From assembly GCF_039545035.1 (NCBI RefSeq), contig NZ_BAABRO010000001.1, positions 682,001-746,000 of the forward strand: a stretch of DNA of 64,000 bases, written 5' to 3'. The notes under the pieces are model-generated. The model saw nothing but the letters and a program-made list of their open reading frames with translations, did not search any database and was not told where the DNA came from. The stretch comes from Novipirellula caenicola. Its GTDB lineage: Bacteria; Planctomycetota; Planctomycetia; Pirellulales; Pirellulaceae. The first letter of the stretch is position 1. Each line of letters starts with the position of its first letter. Shown here one piece after another: positions 18,077 to 27,045 of this stretch. The translations under genes and the position numbers were made by a program.

Positions 18077-19402
18077 ATGACTGTACTCGCAAGCGACACC
18101 CAATCCTTTGAACCGAGCATGTTAGGCGGACTGCTGTCCGACGACACGTTCTGGCCAACCCAACCACGCGATCTACACGAAACCGGGCTCAGCGCTGCCT
18201 ACGTCGACGGATTGATGCTCAAAATCCTACTGGTCGGTGGAACCCTCAGCGGCCGCACCGCTTCAGAGCGGATCGGAATTCCCTTTCGTGTCATCGAACC
18301 GATTCTCGATGCGCTGCGAACACGTAAATTGGTGACCCACGTTCGGCCGGCGCCCTTTAACGACTATTACTACTCGCTAACCGAAGCCGGGCAGAAGCAA
18401 GCCAATCAGCAAATGGCTCAGTGCAGTTACACTGGTGCGGCCCCGGTGCCATTGTCCGACTACGTGTTAAGCGTCGAAGCGCAAGCCGCCGGTTTGGATG
18501 CCGTCGATCGCGAACAATTGCGTGCGGCGCTGAGCTCGATCTCGTATCAAAACGAACTGCTCGATCATCTCGGTCCGGCCGTCAACAGCAATACCGGCAT
18601 GTTCTTGTTCGGGCCTCCGGGCAACGGCAAAACGACCATCGCCCGCTGTCTGACTCAGTGTCTTGGTCAAGAAATCTGGATTCCCAACGCGATTCTCGAC
18701 GACGGCAACTTGATCAAGTTGCAAGACGATGCCTTCCATCGTCCTGCGCCGGTGCCTGAGATCGCCAGCGATATTTTGAAAGGTCAGGAATGGGACAACC
18801 GATGGACGCGGATTCGCCGCCCCACCGTCGTAGTCGGAGGCGAATTGGTGATGGACAATCTCGAAGTCCGTCACGATGCCCGGTCCAACATTTGTGAAGC
18901 GCCGCTGCAGATGAAAAGCAATTGCGGCTGTTTGTTGATCGACGACTTTGGTCGGCAACGCATTGCGCCCGAAGAACTGCTGAACCGGTGGATCATTCCG
19001 CTGGAAAACAAATGTGATTACTTGACGTTGCCGACCGGCAAGAAAATTCAAATCCCGTTTGAGCAGCTCATCATTTTCTCGACCAACATCGATCCCAACT
19101 CGCTGGTCGACGAAGCATTCCTGAGACGAGTGCCCTACAAGATCTTTGTCTCCGATCCAGGGCGTGAAGAGTATCGCGAACTGCTGAGCAATGTGATGCG
19201 AAACTTGGGATTCCCGGACACCCCACAAGCGGCTGACCATCTCTTCAAATTCTACGAAGACAGTGGCCGTAAAATGCGACGCTGCCATCCGCGTGACCTG
19301 TTGACTCAAGTGGCGAACTACTGCAAATACCGCAAACTGCCACTAACGTTGCAACCGGACTACTTGGACCAGGCTTGCCGCAGTTACTTTAGCCAACTGT
19401 AG
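18077..19402 (+). CDS. Winged-helix/AAA ATPase
   Basis: Cytoplasmic 441-aa protein. Residues of about 40-110 look like a winged helix (TASERIGIPFRVIEPILDALRTRKLV, then YYSLTEAGQKQA). The AAA core has Walker A GPPGNGKT (179-186), Walker B CLLIDDF (285-291), a sensor-like IIFSTNID and an arginine-finger-like FLRRVPYK. An extended insertion between Walker A and B (about 205-280) includes HDARSNICEAP. The C-terminus is a helical lid (CHPRDLLTQVANYCKY). The ATG at 18077 was chosen over an extension to 17966 because the conserved part starts later. It lies 94 bp upstream of the kinase-tubulin gene and is codirectional, so the two are probably co-transcribed. I cannot name its cellular task. Confidence 0.75.
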   Translation: MTVLASDTQSFEPSMLGGLLSDDTFWPTQPRDLHETGLSAAYVDGLMLKILLVGGTLSGRTASERIGIPFRVIEPILDALRTRKLVTHVRPAPFNDYYYSLTEAGQKQANQQMAQCSYTGAAPVPLSDYVLSVEAQAAGLDAVDREQLRAALSSISYQNELLDHLGPAVNSNTGMFLFGPPGNGKTTIARCLTQCLGQEIWIPNAILDDGNLIKLQDDAFHRPAPVPEIASDILKGQEWDNRWTRIRRPTVVVGGELVMDNLEVRHDARSNICEAPLQMKSNCGCLLIDDFGRQRIAPEELLNRWIIPLENKCDYLTLPTGKKIQIPFEQLIIFSTNIDPNSLVDEAFLRRVPYKIFVSDPGREEYRELLSNVMRNLGFPDTPQAADHLFKFYEDSGRKMRRCHPRDLLTQVANYCKYRKLPLTLQPDYLDQACRSYFSQL

Positions 19403-19496
19403 CGATCCAGCGAACGTTGCTACGAACCTTCCATTCATTTTCGTTACGAAATCCGCCCCTCCTTTCCAACGATTCCCAGTAGAAAGCCGTCTCGCG

Positions 19497-22400
19497 ATGA
19501 AAGCGACAGAACCGAAAAAATTCAGCGCCGGCTACGAACCGATTCCTGGTTACGTGCTCGAAAAACTCATCGGCCGTGGTGGATTTGGCGAGGTGTGGCG
19601 AGCCGATGCGCCGGGCGGAATCAAAAAGGCAGTCAAATTTGTCTTCGGAGCTCACGATCAACAACGTGCTGCGCGAGAACTGAAGTCACTCGAGCGAATC
19701 AAGGGCGTCAGCCACCCTTTTCTGCTGACGCTGGAGCGGTTCGGCATCGCCGACGACCAATTGGTGATCGTCACCGAGTTAGCCGACGGATCGCTTGAAG
19801 ACGTTTTCCGAGAGCACCGAGACCGCGGTTCCTGTGGGATTCCTCACGAAAAACTGCTTGCCTACCTGCACGATACCGCCGACGCACTAGATTACTTGCA
19901 CGAGCGTTATCAACTGCAACACCTCGACATCAAACCAGCCAACTTGTTGGTGATTGGCGAACACGTCAAAGTGGCCGACTTTGGTCTATTGAAAGACCTG
20001 CGGGATGCCGACTGCAGTGTCGTCGGCGGTTTGACGCCGGTATACGCGCCACCGGAAGTCTTTGATGGTCGTCCGAGCATTCACAGTGACCAGTATTCGC
20101 TAGCGGTCATGTACCAAGAACTGCTAACGGGAACCCGCCCCTTTAGCGGCCGAACGATCGCCCAGTTGGCAACACAACACGTCCACAACGCACCGGATCT
20201 TGAACCGCTTCCTCCGAGTGATCGACCGGCGGTCGCCAGGGCACTCGAGAAGAATCCGGTTCGTCGTTTTGAAAATTGTCGTGCGTTTGTCCATGCGTTG
20301 ACGAACCCTCGTCGCCGAAGCACTCCGCTGCAATCGCGTTCCGGTGAATTGAGTCACGATGACACCGCCGAAGGCATTCCGCTCGGCATGGGAGCTCGTG
20401 CCGCCGCGACCGAGGACTTGCCAGCACTTGATAAGGGCGAAGTCCAGCGGGATGCGCGTGTGGTTTCCGACGTGTTGGTCGTCGCACTTGGCGGCACCGG
20501 AGCGGAAGTGCTACATGAGATCCGCAGCCGCATCGCCAGCATGCATTCGGCGTGCCCGATTCGATTGCATTCGCTGCTAATTGATACCGACGAAAAAACG
20601 CTGGGCATCGCCAGGGTCAGCAACTCGACGGCATCGTTGCCGCCGACGGAGATCGTGCCGATTCCGCTTCGCTCGCCCAACGAATATCGACAATCGATGT
20701 CGATCAAACGATTGGCCACCGTGTCGCGACGCTGGATCTACAATGTGCCTCGCAGTTTGTCGACCGAAGGCATGCGACCGCTCGGACGCTTGGCACTGGT
20801 CGACCATGGTGCGAAGGTGAAATCCGCCATCGCCCAAGTCGTCAAGGACTTGACCCAGAGTCGCGGCGACTCGATCCCGTCGATTTATGTCGTAGGATCG
20901 CTCAGCGGGGGAACCGGCAGCGGCATCTATTTGGATGTCGTTCACTTGCTAAGACATTTCCTTGACGAGAACCAATTTGAACAGGCAAAGATCCTGTCGA
21001 TGTTGGCAATGAAAGGGTTGACACGAAACCCGTCGGTTTCGCTCGCCCATCACGACGCACAAGCTGCGTTGATCGAGATGCGACACTACTTGCATCCTGA
21101 AAATGGCTACCCCGGTGACCAGGGCGCGGGCTGGCCAAGCGTCCCCGCGGCGCGGACACCCCTCAAAGACGCCTACGTGATCGCAAGCAACGAGATCGAT
21201 CCAAACGCGCCACGACCGGTCAACGTGATTAGTGACTATCTATGGTCCGATTCGACCGGGGCGGGTGACCTGTTGGCCGAAGCGCGATCCAGTGCCACCG
21301 AATCATCGAACGTCTCGATTCACAAACCGCAGCTACGGTCGGTTGGGATCGTCCCGCTCGGAGTCGTACGACGTCCCGAAGAGAAAATATTGACCCCCGC
21401 AACGGTGCAACATTTGTTGCTGCGGTGGTTGGGACATCCTGGAAACGCCAAGAAGAACGCAGAATCGTTGTCACAGCGGCTGATGCGGCGTACCGGTTTC
21501 GCGCAAACGTCGATCTTTGACGTGATCCAGGAACCGCTCGGAGCCACTTCGCACGATCGTCACCAACAACTGCAAAAGCACATCCGATTGCAGACGCGAG
21601 AACAAGGCCGAGTCGTCACGATGGCGGACGCAGACGATTTAGCGATCCAATGGGCCGACCAGATCTCCAAAACGTCGAATGCCGCCGCATCCATTGACGA
21701 AATGACCAGCGTATTCACCAAGGAGTTGCTCAACCGATTGTCACATCGCAGCACGGACATTGCCACGGCGGTCGCAGGATTGCAGCGGTTCCATGGCGAA
21801 GTGACCGCGGAGGTCGATACGCTACGATCAGAACACGATGCGGAAATTGCGAAATTGCAATCCGAGTCGACTTACAAGGACATTCCGCTAACGGCTTCGC
21901 ACGCGGAAGCGATCGTCGTTGCCCAGCTGCGAAACATTGCAGCGGACCACATTGCCATCTTTGCTGGACGCATCGACGCCATGGTCACCCGGCTGAACGA
22001 CCTTGCCACCGCTTTTGCAGTGACCATTTCCAAGATCACCGCCGGACGAAGCGCGACGGCGAACCCGTGGGACGACATGCCCGAGGAAATTTCGTCACAG
22101 TTCGAAAGTATCCTCACCGAGCTACATGCATCGACCGTCAACGTGATCTTGATTCGGCCGCTCGCAACCGGAGCAACGGCGATGGATGAAAACGAGATCA
22201 AAGCACGGCTTACTGAAACCGTCTCGCCGTTGGTGGGACGGGCCTTAGCGATCCGCAGCTCGGCAAGCGTCAATGAGACCACGTCGATGGGGTCCACGTC
22301 GATGAATGTCGATGTCACAGCGACGCTGCCTACCCCGGCCCTTGGCACACCCACCAACGATGCTTCCACCGTCACCGACGATCTCGATCCGTCCACCACA

Positions 22401-22766
22401 ACCGCCAAACCGACTCGCGGCGAGCAACCGGTCACTTCGATGGCGACTGCACTGCAATTCGCCCGTCCATCGCTGCTTGATTGTGGCGGGGTGCAGCGGT
22501 TGATTCTGGCCGTCGGGACTCATTCGGAACAAGTGCGGCTGGGAGCCGAGCTGCGTCAATTCCACAGTGGTGCATTGACCACGACGTTGATCCCAGGCAC
22601 CACAGCCAAACTGATTCACGAAGCGCAGCGTATCGATTTGAATGACGTGATCGCACGCTTGGCGACGATGAATGCGGGCAACGTCCAAGTCAGCGGCCGG
22701 CTGATGACGCGGTCGGACATTGATTGGCGTAAGAGCGAACCGCGTTCACAGGTCGCCGCCTACTAA
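19497..22766 (+). CDS. Ser/Thr protein kinase fused to a tubulin-like (Tubulin_2) GTPase domain
   Basis: Large 1089-aa protein. Residues of about 14-270 form a Hanks-type kinase: glycine loop IGRGGFGEVW (25-34), Lys47 in KAVKF, HLDIKPANLL (142-151, non-RD), DFG (161-163) and APPE (184-187). After a linker of about 50 residues, a Rossmann-like nucleotide-binding start SDVLVVALGGTGAEVL (324-339) is followed by YVVGSLSGGTGSGIYLDVV (464-482). GGTGSG is the tubulin/FtsZ signature loop, and the two glycine motifs together match the bacterial Tubulin_2-type family. Residues of about 700-860 are helical (coiled-coil-like), then a Thr/Pro linker and a final folded piece (SLLDCGGVQRLILAVGT) follow. No transmembrane helix is seen. 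The kinase keeps its essential residues, so it should be active. Confidence 0.8.
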   Translation: MKATEPKKFSAGYEPIPGYVLEKLIGRGGFGEVWRADAPGGIKKAVKFVFGAHDQQRAARELKSLERIKGVSHPFLLTLERFGIADDQLVIVTELADGSLEDVFREHRDRGSCGIPHEKLLAYLHDTADALDYLHERYQLQHLDIKPANLLVIGEHVKVADFGLLKDLRDADCSVVGGLTPVYAPPEVFDGRPSIHSDQYSLAVMYQELLTGTRPFSGRTIAQLATQHVHNAPDLEPLPPSDRPAVARALEKNPVRRFENCRAFVHALTNPRRRSTPLQSRSGELSHDDTAEGIPLGMGARAAATEDLPALDKGEVQRDARVVSDVLVVALGGTGAEVLHEIRSRIASMHSACPIRLHSLLIDTDEKTLGIARVSNSTASLPPTEIVPIPLRSPNEYRQSMSIKRLATVSRRWIYNVPRSLSTEGMRPLGRLALVDHGAKVKSAIAQVVKDLTQSRGDSIPSIYVVGSLSGGTGSGIYLDVVHLLRHFLDENQFEQAKILSMLAMKGLTRNPSVSLAHHDAQAALIEMRHYLHPENGYPGDQGAGWPSVPAARTPLKDAYVIASNEIDPNAPRPVNVISDYLWSDSTGAGDLLAEARSSATESSNVSIHKPQLRSVGIVPLGVVRRPEEKILTPATVQHLLLRWLGHPGNAKKNAESLSQRLMRRTGFAQTSIFDVIQEPLGATSHDRHQQLQKHIRLQTREQGRVVTMADADDLAIQWADQISKTSNAAASIDEMTSVFTKELLNRLSHRSTDIATAVAGLQRFHGEVTAEVDTLRSEHDAEIAKLQSESTYKDIPLTASHAEAIVVAQLRNIAADHIAIFAGRIDAMVTRLNDLATAFAVTISKITAGRSATANPWDDMPEEISSQFESILTELHASTVNVILIRPLATGATAMDENEIKARLTETVSPLVGRALAIRSSASVNETTSMGSTSMNVDVTATLPTPALGTPTNDASTVTDDLDPSTTTAKPTRGEQPVTSMATALQFARPSLLDCGGVQRLILAVGTHSEQVRLGAELRQFHSGALTTTLIPGTTAKLIHEAQRIDLNDVIARLATMNAGNVQVSGRLMTRSDIDWRKSEPRSQVAAY

Positions 22767-22775
22767 GGCGATTGC

Positions 22776-23348
22776 TCACTTAACCGCACAGGCGGCTTTG
22801 ACGGCACACCCGGCACACCCGCTGCCGCAGCCGTTTTCGGATTCAGCGGTGCCACAGCCTGGCCCGCAGCCCTCGCCCAGCAATTTAGCAAAATGCCGGG
22901 TTCTCACGATCGACTCGTAACGCTCGGTGATCTCTTTGGTGATCGCCTCGGCCGTTTCATCGACGTCGCCTAAAAAGTGCATCACCAAGGATCCTCCGTC
23001 GAACACTTGGTCCACATCCAACAGCACCGCGGTGGATCCAGATTCGGCCAACGCAGCCCGGCACGCTTCGACCGCTTCGCGTTTGTGTCGCTCGAGTCTA
23101 CGAATTAGCAGTTCATCTTCACGCGTGGTTTGGCGAATCAGCCGGATCATTGGCATTTTAGCGGCCGCATCCACGCTGAGGCTGGCGGCCTGCTGGGCTT
23201 CACCAAGGATGGTGCCAAGCTCGACCCCCCGGGCGGTTCGCACGATCACACGCATTCCATACGAAAACTCGGATGTCACGCTCGACGCCGTGGGCTGGCC
23301 CACAAAAATATCGCCGAAAACGCCGATTCGCACGTAATAATGGCTCAT
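22776..23348 (-). CDS. PSP1 domain protein with a cysteine-rich tail
   Basis: Cytoplasmic protein of 190 aa. MSHYYVRIGVFGDIFVGQ followed by YGMRVIVRTARGVELGTILGE, and later LIRRLERHKREAVEACRAAL and SLVMHFLGDVDE, match the PSP1 C-terminal domain (YaaT-like). In Bacillus this family acts with YlbF/YmcA in RNA maturation and phosphorelay control. The last 33 residues contain seven cysteines in Gly-Cys patterns (GEGCGPGCG, NGCGSGCAGC), suggesting metal or Fe-S binding. The start at ATG 23348 is where the domain begins. The gene converges on the kinase-tubulin gene with a 9-bp gap and diverges from bioB. Confidence 0.85.
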   Translation of the reverse strand: MSHYYVRIGVFGDIFVGQPTASSVTSEFSYGMRVIVRTARGVELGTILGEAQQAASLSVDAAAKMPMIRLIRQTTREDELLIRRLERHKREAVEACRAALAESGSTAVLLDVDQVFDGGSLVMHFLGDVDETAEAITKEITERYESIVRTRHFAKLLGEGCGPGCGTAESENGCGSGCAGCAVKAACAVK

Positions 23349-23483
23349 TGGGAAAAACACGCTATAGACGACTTGCCGATTTGGCTCGGCACGTTCACCA
23401 TGTGGGGATTCTCATGGTTCACGATGAGTGAGAAATAAACAAAACTGAGCGAAGAGCGACTAGAGAGAATAAGGCAAAATAAC

Positions 23484-24527
23484 ATGACGGCCAGTCCCGA
23501 AGCGACCGCAACGCCCGCAGAAACGCAGATCCAAGCGGACCGATACCAAAAGCTCGCCGAACGTGTCCTGGCGGGTGAGGCGATTTCTCGTGAAGACGCT
23601 CTCTCTATCTTAACCGCCCCCGACATCGATGTACTTCCGATTTTGTCGGCAGGCTATCAAATCCGCCATCGCTATTTCGGGCGAACTGTCCAGCTGTATT
23701 TCTTGATGAATGCCAAAAGCGGGCTTTGTCCAGAGGATTGCCACTACTGCAGCCAATCGAAGATCTCGACCGCGCCGGTCCCCAAATACAACATTCTGAA
23801 GCGAGACGACTTGATGGAGGCTGCTGAGATCGCAGCCAATCAAGGTGCCAAGACCTATTGTTTGGTCATCTCTGCTCGCGGGCCCAACGAGCGTGAGATG
23901 TCGGCGGTCGAGCAAATCGTGCCCGAGATCAAGCAAAAGTATGGGCTCGATATCTGTGCTTGCCTGGGTCTGCTCAATCGCGAGCAAGCGGACCGTTTGA
24001 AGGCGTGTGGCGTTGACCGCGTCAACCACAACCTAAACACCAGCGAAGAGCACTACGCCGACATCTGCACCACGCATACGTATGCCGACCGAGTGCAAAC
24101 CCTGCGAAACGTCCGAGACGCCGGAATGGAAATGTGCAGCGGCGGGATCATCGGCATGGGAGAATCTCCCGAAGACGTGGTCTCGATGGCATTTGACCTT
24201 CGCGACCTTGGCGTCCACTCGATTCCGCTGAACTTTCTTAACGCAATCGAAGGCACGCCACTTCAAGGCAACATGGATTTGAATGCAAACCAGTGCTTGA
24301 AAGCGTTGGCAATGTTCCGATTCGTCAACCCTGATCGTGAACTGCGAATCTCAGGCGGGCGGGAAATTCACCTGCGTTCGCTGCAACCGCTCGGGCTGTA
24401 TGTCGCCAACAGCATGTTTGTCGGTGACTACTTGACGACCAAAGGCCAAGCCCCGCAAGCCGATTACGACATGATCACCGACCTCGGTTTCGAAGTCACT
24501 CAGAACGTCGAACCGGTCGTCGCGTAA
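23484..24527 (+). CDS. bioB: Biotin synthase
   Basis: Radical-SAM enzyme of 347 aa that inserts sulfur into dethiobiotin, the last step of biotin synthesis, in the cytoplasm. The 4Fe-4S/SAM cysteines are in SGLCPEDCHYCSQS (Cys82, Cys86, Cys89). Other family marks are GIIGMGESPEDVVSMA, IPLNFLNAIEGTPL and ISGGREIHLRSLQ. The first 25 residues are a non-conserved extension. No other bio genes are adjacent. accB, whose carrier domain needs biotin, is in the same window at 40890. Confidence 0.95.
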   Translation: MTASPEATATPAETQIQADRYQKLAERVLAGEAISREDALSILTAPDIDVLPILSAGYQIRHRYFGRTVQLYFLMNAKSGLCPEDCHYCSQSKISTAPVPKYNILKRDDLMEAAEIAANQGAKTYCLVISARGPNEREMSAVEQIVPEIKQKYGLDICACLGLLNREQADRLKACGVDRVNHNLNTSEEHYADICTTHTYADRVQTLRNVRDAGMEMCSGGIIGMGESPEDVVSMAFDLRDLGVHSIPLNFLNAIEGTPLQGNMDLNANQCLKALAMFRFVNPDRELRISGGREIHLRSLQPLGLYVANSMFVGDYLTTKGQAPQADYDMITDLGFEVTQNVEPVVA

Positions 24528-24570
24528 TCTGACGGCCAATGTCATCTACGCCAATGTCATCTACGTTGGC

Positions 24571-24672
24571 ACTCGATGGGTGGTTATTGTAGCGGAGCGG
24601 CGTGAGGCGTCGCCCGGTCAATGTCGACCGTCTTACTCGCTGCAACCGGACGGCTCGCGCCGTGCCGCTACC
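24571..24672. repeat. Dispersed repeat family D, copy 2
   Basis: Contains GGGTGGTTATTGTAGCGGAG, CGCCCGGTCAATGTCGACCG, TTACTCGCTGCAACCGGACGG-type blocks and a closing GCCGTGCCGCTACC. It is shared with 4441-4532 and 63399-63515 and lies in the bioB 3' gap. Confidence 0.75.
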
Positions 24673-24716
24673 AAAGTCGATGGCATTGAGCTCTAGACGG
24701 CTACATTCCGATCGCC

Positions 24717-24737
24717 CTACGGCTTTCAAAGCCGTAG
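24717..24737. repeat. Hairpin CTACGGCTTT-C-AAAGCCGTAG
   Basis: A perfect 10-bp stem with a 1-nt centre, in the gap between the convergent bioB and acetylesterase genes. Its core is the same as the hairpin in the 228-955 array. It may act as a bidirectional terminator or be a single dispersed palindrome. Confidence 0.6.
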
Positions 24738-24881
24738 CACAAAAGCCCGTGTTCAAGCTCGCCCAGCAAGCGAGTTCGAATATCAGCACACGCCGGCCTC
24801 GTAGCACGTGAGGCCGACGTTTTGGGGTTGAAGCAACTTTACGAGCTGTTCTACAGCCTACTTCACGAGCTATTTAACGAG

Positions 24882-26417
24882 CTATTTTACGATGCCTTCG
24901 GTTTTGCCCGACCAATCGTCGGTGCGAAACGGCGTCAGCGGCAACCCGTCACGGCTCTGCACGTTACAGACCGGGTTGTCAGCCCAGGCGTAACGAACGG
25001 CGACCGGTTTCTCGACGCCCTCTGCCCAAACTTCAATCGTTTCCTTATCGACGATCTTGGCCTTGGCAAACACAAACTTTTTGTCGGCCCCGGCGATGCT
25101 GAAGCCGATCGCATCGTTGACGTCAAACGTGTCCAGCCCGCTGCCGACGTGATCAAACTTCAGTCTCACCTTGTCCCCGGTGACTTGCATGGCATCCTCG
25201 CTGCCACGATAGGTTGGACTTTGGTAGGGGATTTCATAGCCGTAGTCCTTGGCCAATGCCCAACGCGCCAAACGAGTCCCGACGCCCTGTTTGTTCTTGG
25301 GGTGAATATCGTTGGCTTCGCCGAGATTCAAAATCACAGCTTCCCCGGTATTGGGCAACCGTGACATCGTCATCGTTTGGGCTTCACGCAGTTCTGCCCA
25401 ATCGCTGTCGACGGGCGAGTCGACTTCGTTTCGAAAGTCGGCAAGTTGGACCCAGTAGAACGGAAAATCACCTTGTTTCCATTCGTCACGCCAACTTTGG
25501 ATCATCAGCGGAAACAGATCGCGGTACTGGTACGCTCGGCCTGCATTCGATTCGCCTTGGTACCACACCACGCCGCGGATCGTGTAGCCAATCGTCGGCT
25601 TGAGCACGCCGTTGTAGATGTTTGCGGGACGATGGTTTCCAGTCAAAACGTTGCGAGGGGCTCGAGGCGGGTTACCTTTTTTCGACTTTGCCCATTCGGC
25701 ATGTTGCTGCTTCCACTTGGCCATCGCCGCTTCGTGATCATAGGTCGCGGCGGTGCGGTCCCATTTCTCGAGCAACTCGTCGTAGTTCCCATCGTCCTCT
25801 AACACCTTTCGCTCGACCCAAGCTTCGGCCGACGAGCCGCCCCAAGCGTTATCGATCAAACCGATCGGAATATCGAGCGTTTGATGTAATTGGCGACCAA
25901 AGAAATAGCCCGCGGCTGAAAAATCTTTGACAGTTTGCGGAGTGCATGCTGCCCAGTTGCCCTTGAAATCCGTTTGTGGTTCTTGCGTGCCAACTTGCGG
26001 CACCGAGATCAAGCGGATGTTGGGATAGTTGGCTGCCAACGCCTCTAAATCGGCGTCATTCGAACTGGCGACCGACATTCCCATATTGGATTGCCCCGAA
26101 CAAATCCAAACTTCACCAATCAACACATCTTTGAATGACTTTGACTCGTCGGCCGCGACCTTCATTTCGTGCGGGCCACCTGCGGGCAACGCGTCAATGA
26201 AAACGTCAAAACGCCCCGAATCATCGGCGGTTGCCGAAGCCGAATGTCCAGCAAGCTCGACCGCAACGTCTTGCCCTGCGGTGGTCCAACCCCAGACATG
26301 GATCGGCTTGTCTCGTTGCAGCACCATCGAATCACCAAAGATCGATGACATTTTTAATTCGGCGTGAGCCGTGGAAGCCAACAGCAGCGTGAACAGCGTA
26401 AGAAGTCGATAACGCAT
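24882..26417 (-). CDS. Sialate O-acetylesterase, secreted
   Basis: Exported SGNH-type esterase of 511 aa that removes O-acetyl groups from sialic acid or related sugars. A signal peptide is evident (MRYRLLTLFTLLLASTAHA). An N-terminal beta domain (about 20-95, with FGDSMVLQRDKPIHVWGW) precedes the catalytic domain that opens with VWICSGQSNM, Ser110 being the nucleophile. AWGGSSAEAWV, GVVWYQGESNAGRAY and EANDIHPKNKQGVG (Asp/His region) follow in the expected order. The length is normal. In planctomycetes such enzymes accompany sulfatases in polysaccharide breakdown; here the sialidase-like gene at 13430 is the nearest possible partner. Confidence 0.9.
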   Translation of the reverse strand: MRYRLLTLFTLLLASTAHAELKMSSIFGDSMVLQRDKPIHVWGWTTAGQDVAVELAGHSASATADDSGRFDVFIDALPAGGPHEMKVAADESKSFKDVLIGEVWICSGQSNMGMSVASSNDADLEALAANYPNIRLISVPQVGTQEPQTDFKGNWAACTPQTVKDFSAAGYFFGRQLHQTLDIPIGLIDNAWGGSSAEAWVERKVLEDDGNYDELLEKWDRTAATYDHEAAMAKWKQQHAEWAKSKKGNPPRAPRNVLTGNHRPANIYNGVLKPTIGYTIRGVVWYQGESNAGRAYQYRDLFPLMIQSWRDEWKQGDFPFYWVQLADFRNEVDSPVDSDWAELREAQTMTMSRLPNTGEAVILNLGEANDIHPKNKQGVGTRLARWALAKDYGYEIPYQSPTYRGSEDAMQVTGDKVRLKFDHVGSGLDTFDVNDAIGFSIAGADKKFVFAKAKIVDKETIEVWAEGVEKPVAVRYAWADNPVCNVQSRDGLPLTPFRTDDWSGKTEGIVK

Positions 26418-26783
26418 GAAGGAAACTCTTGTGGGTTTTACAGGTGGGATGCGAACAGAGGACTTGAATCGTGTATCTCGAATTGTGAACCGCCAATGAT
26501 AATCAATACGACACCCGCCGGGGAGTTTGAGGAGCAGAAAGCCGCCCTAAGTTCAAGAGGAAGCGATGAACCGCCCGGATCCCGCAAATCGCGAATTCGA
26601 GGCTACCGAAGGCTGCAGCGAGCGGCTGCAAAATCAGAAAAATATTCATCCTTCATCTGCCACGCCCCCCACACCGAGGAAACCGGTGATAGTCTATTGA
26701 GCAAGCAGTTTCACTGCTTCACTGCCGACTAGGCTTTGTTTGAGACCAGATCAGGGACGGAAAATTGGTAGCGGAACCTTTAA
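26418..26783. other. Intergenic gap, nothing recognised
   Basis: Region upstream of the acetylesterase, expected to hold its promoter. Frames crossing it have no family signal. Confidence 0.4.
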
Positions 26784-26902
26784 ACGGCTTGTTGTTTTAG
26801 TCGTACGATGGACTTCCTAGTCCGTCGAATCCACCATTGACGTACTAGGAAGTCCATCCTACACCCCTTGCCGCAGGAAACTTCACTAAATCAACAAGCC
26901 GT
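26784..26902. repeat. Dispersed palindromic element family C, copy 1
   Basis: About 118 bp. Outer inverted arms are ACGGCTTGTTGTTTTAGT and the complement-type TCAACAAGCCGT. Inner inverted arms are GGACTTCCTAGTCCGTC and (GAC)GTACTAGGAAGTCC. CCCCTTGCCGCAGGAAACTT lies between the inner and outer right arms. Confidence 0.9.
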
Positions 26903-27045
26903 AATAAGTTCCGATTTCCCAAGGGTCTGTGCCATGCTGCCGAACGTCTTGACGACTTCCGCTACGATTTTTTGGCTAAGCCTTTTCTCAGCGGGACGCT
27001 GAGACCCATCCGATTCAAAAACCTTGCGATTGAGGTACCGCGACC

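Noticed and set aside
24822-25364. 180-codon frame opposite the acetylesterase 3' end
   Set aside because: Shadow frame; the acetylesterase motifs are on the minus strand.
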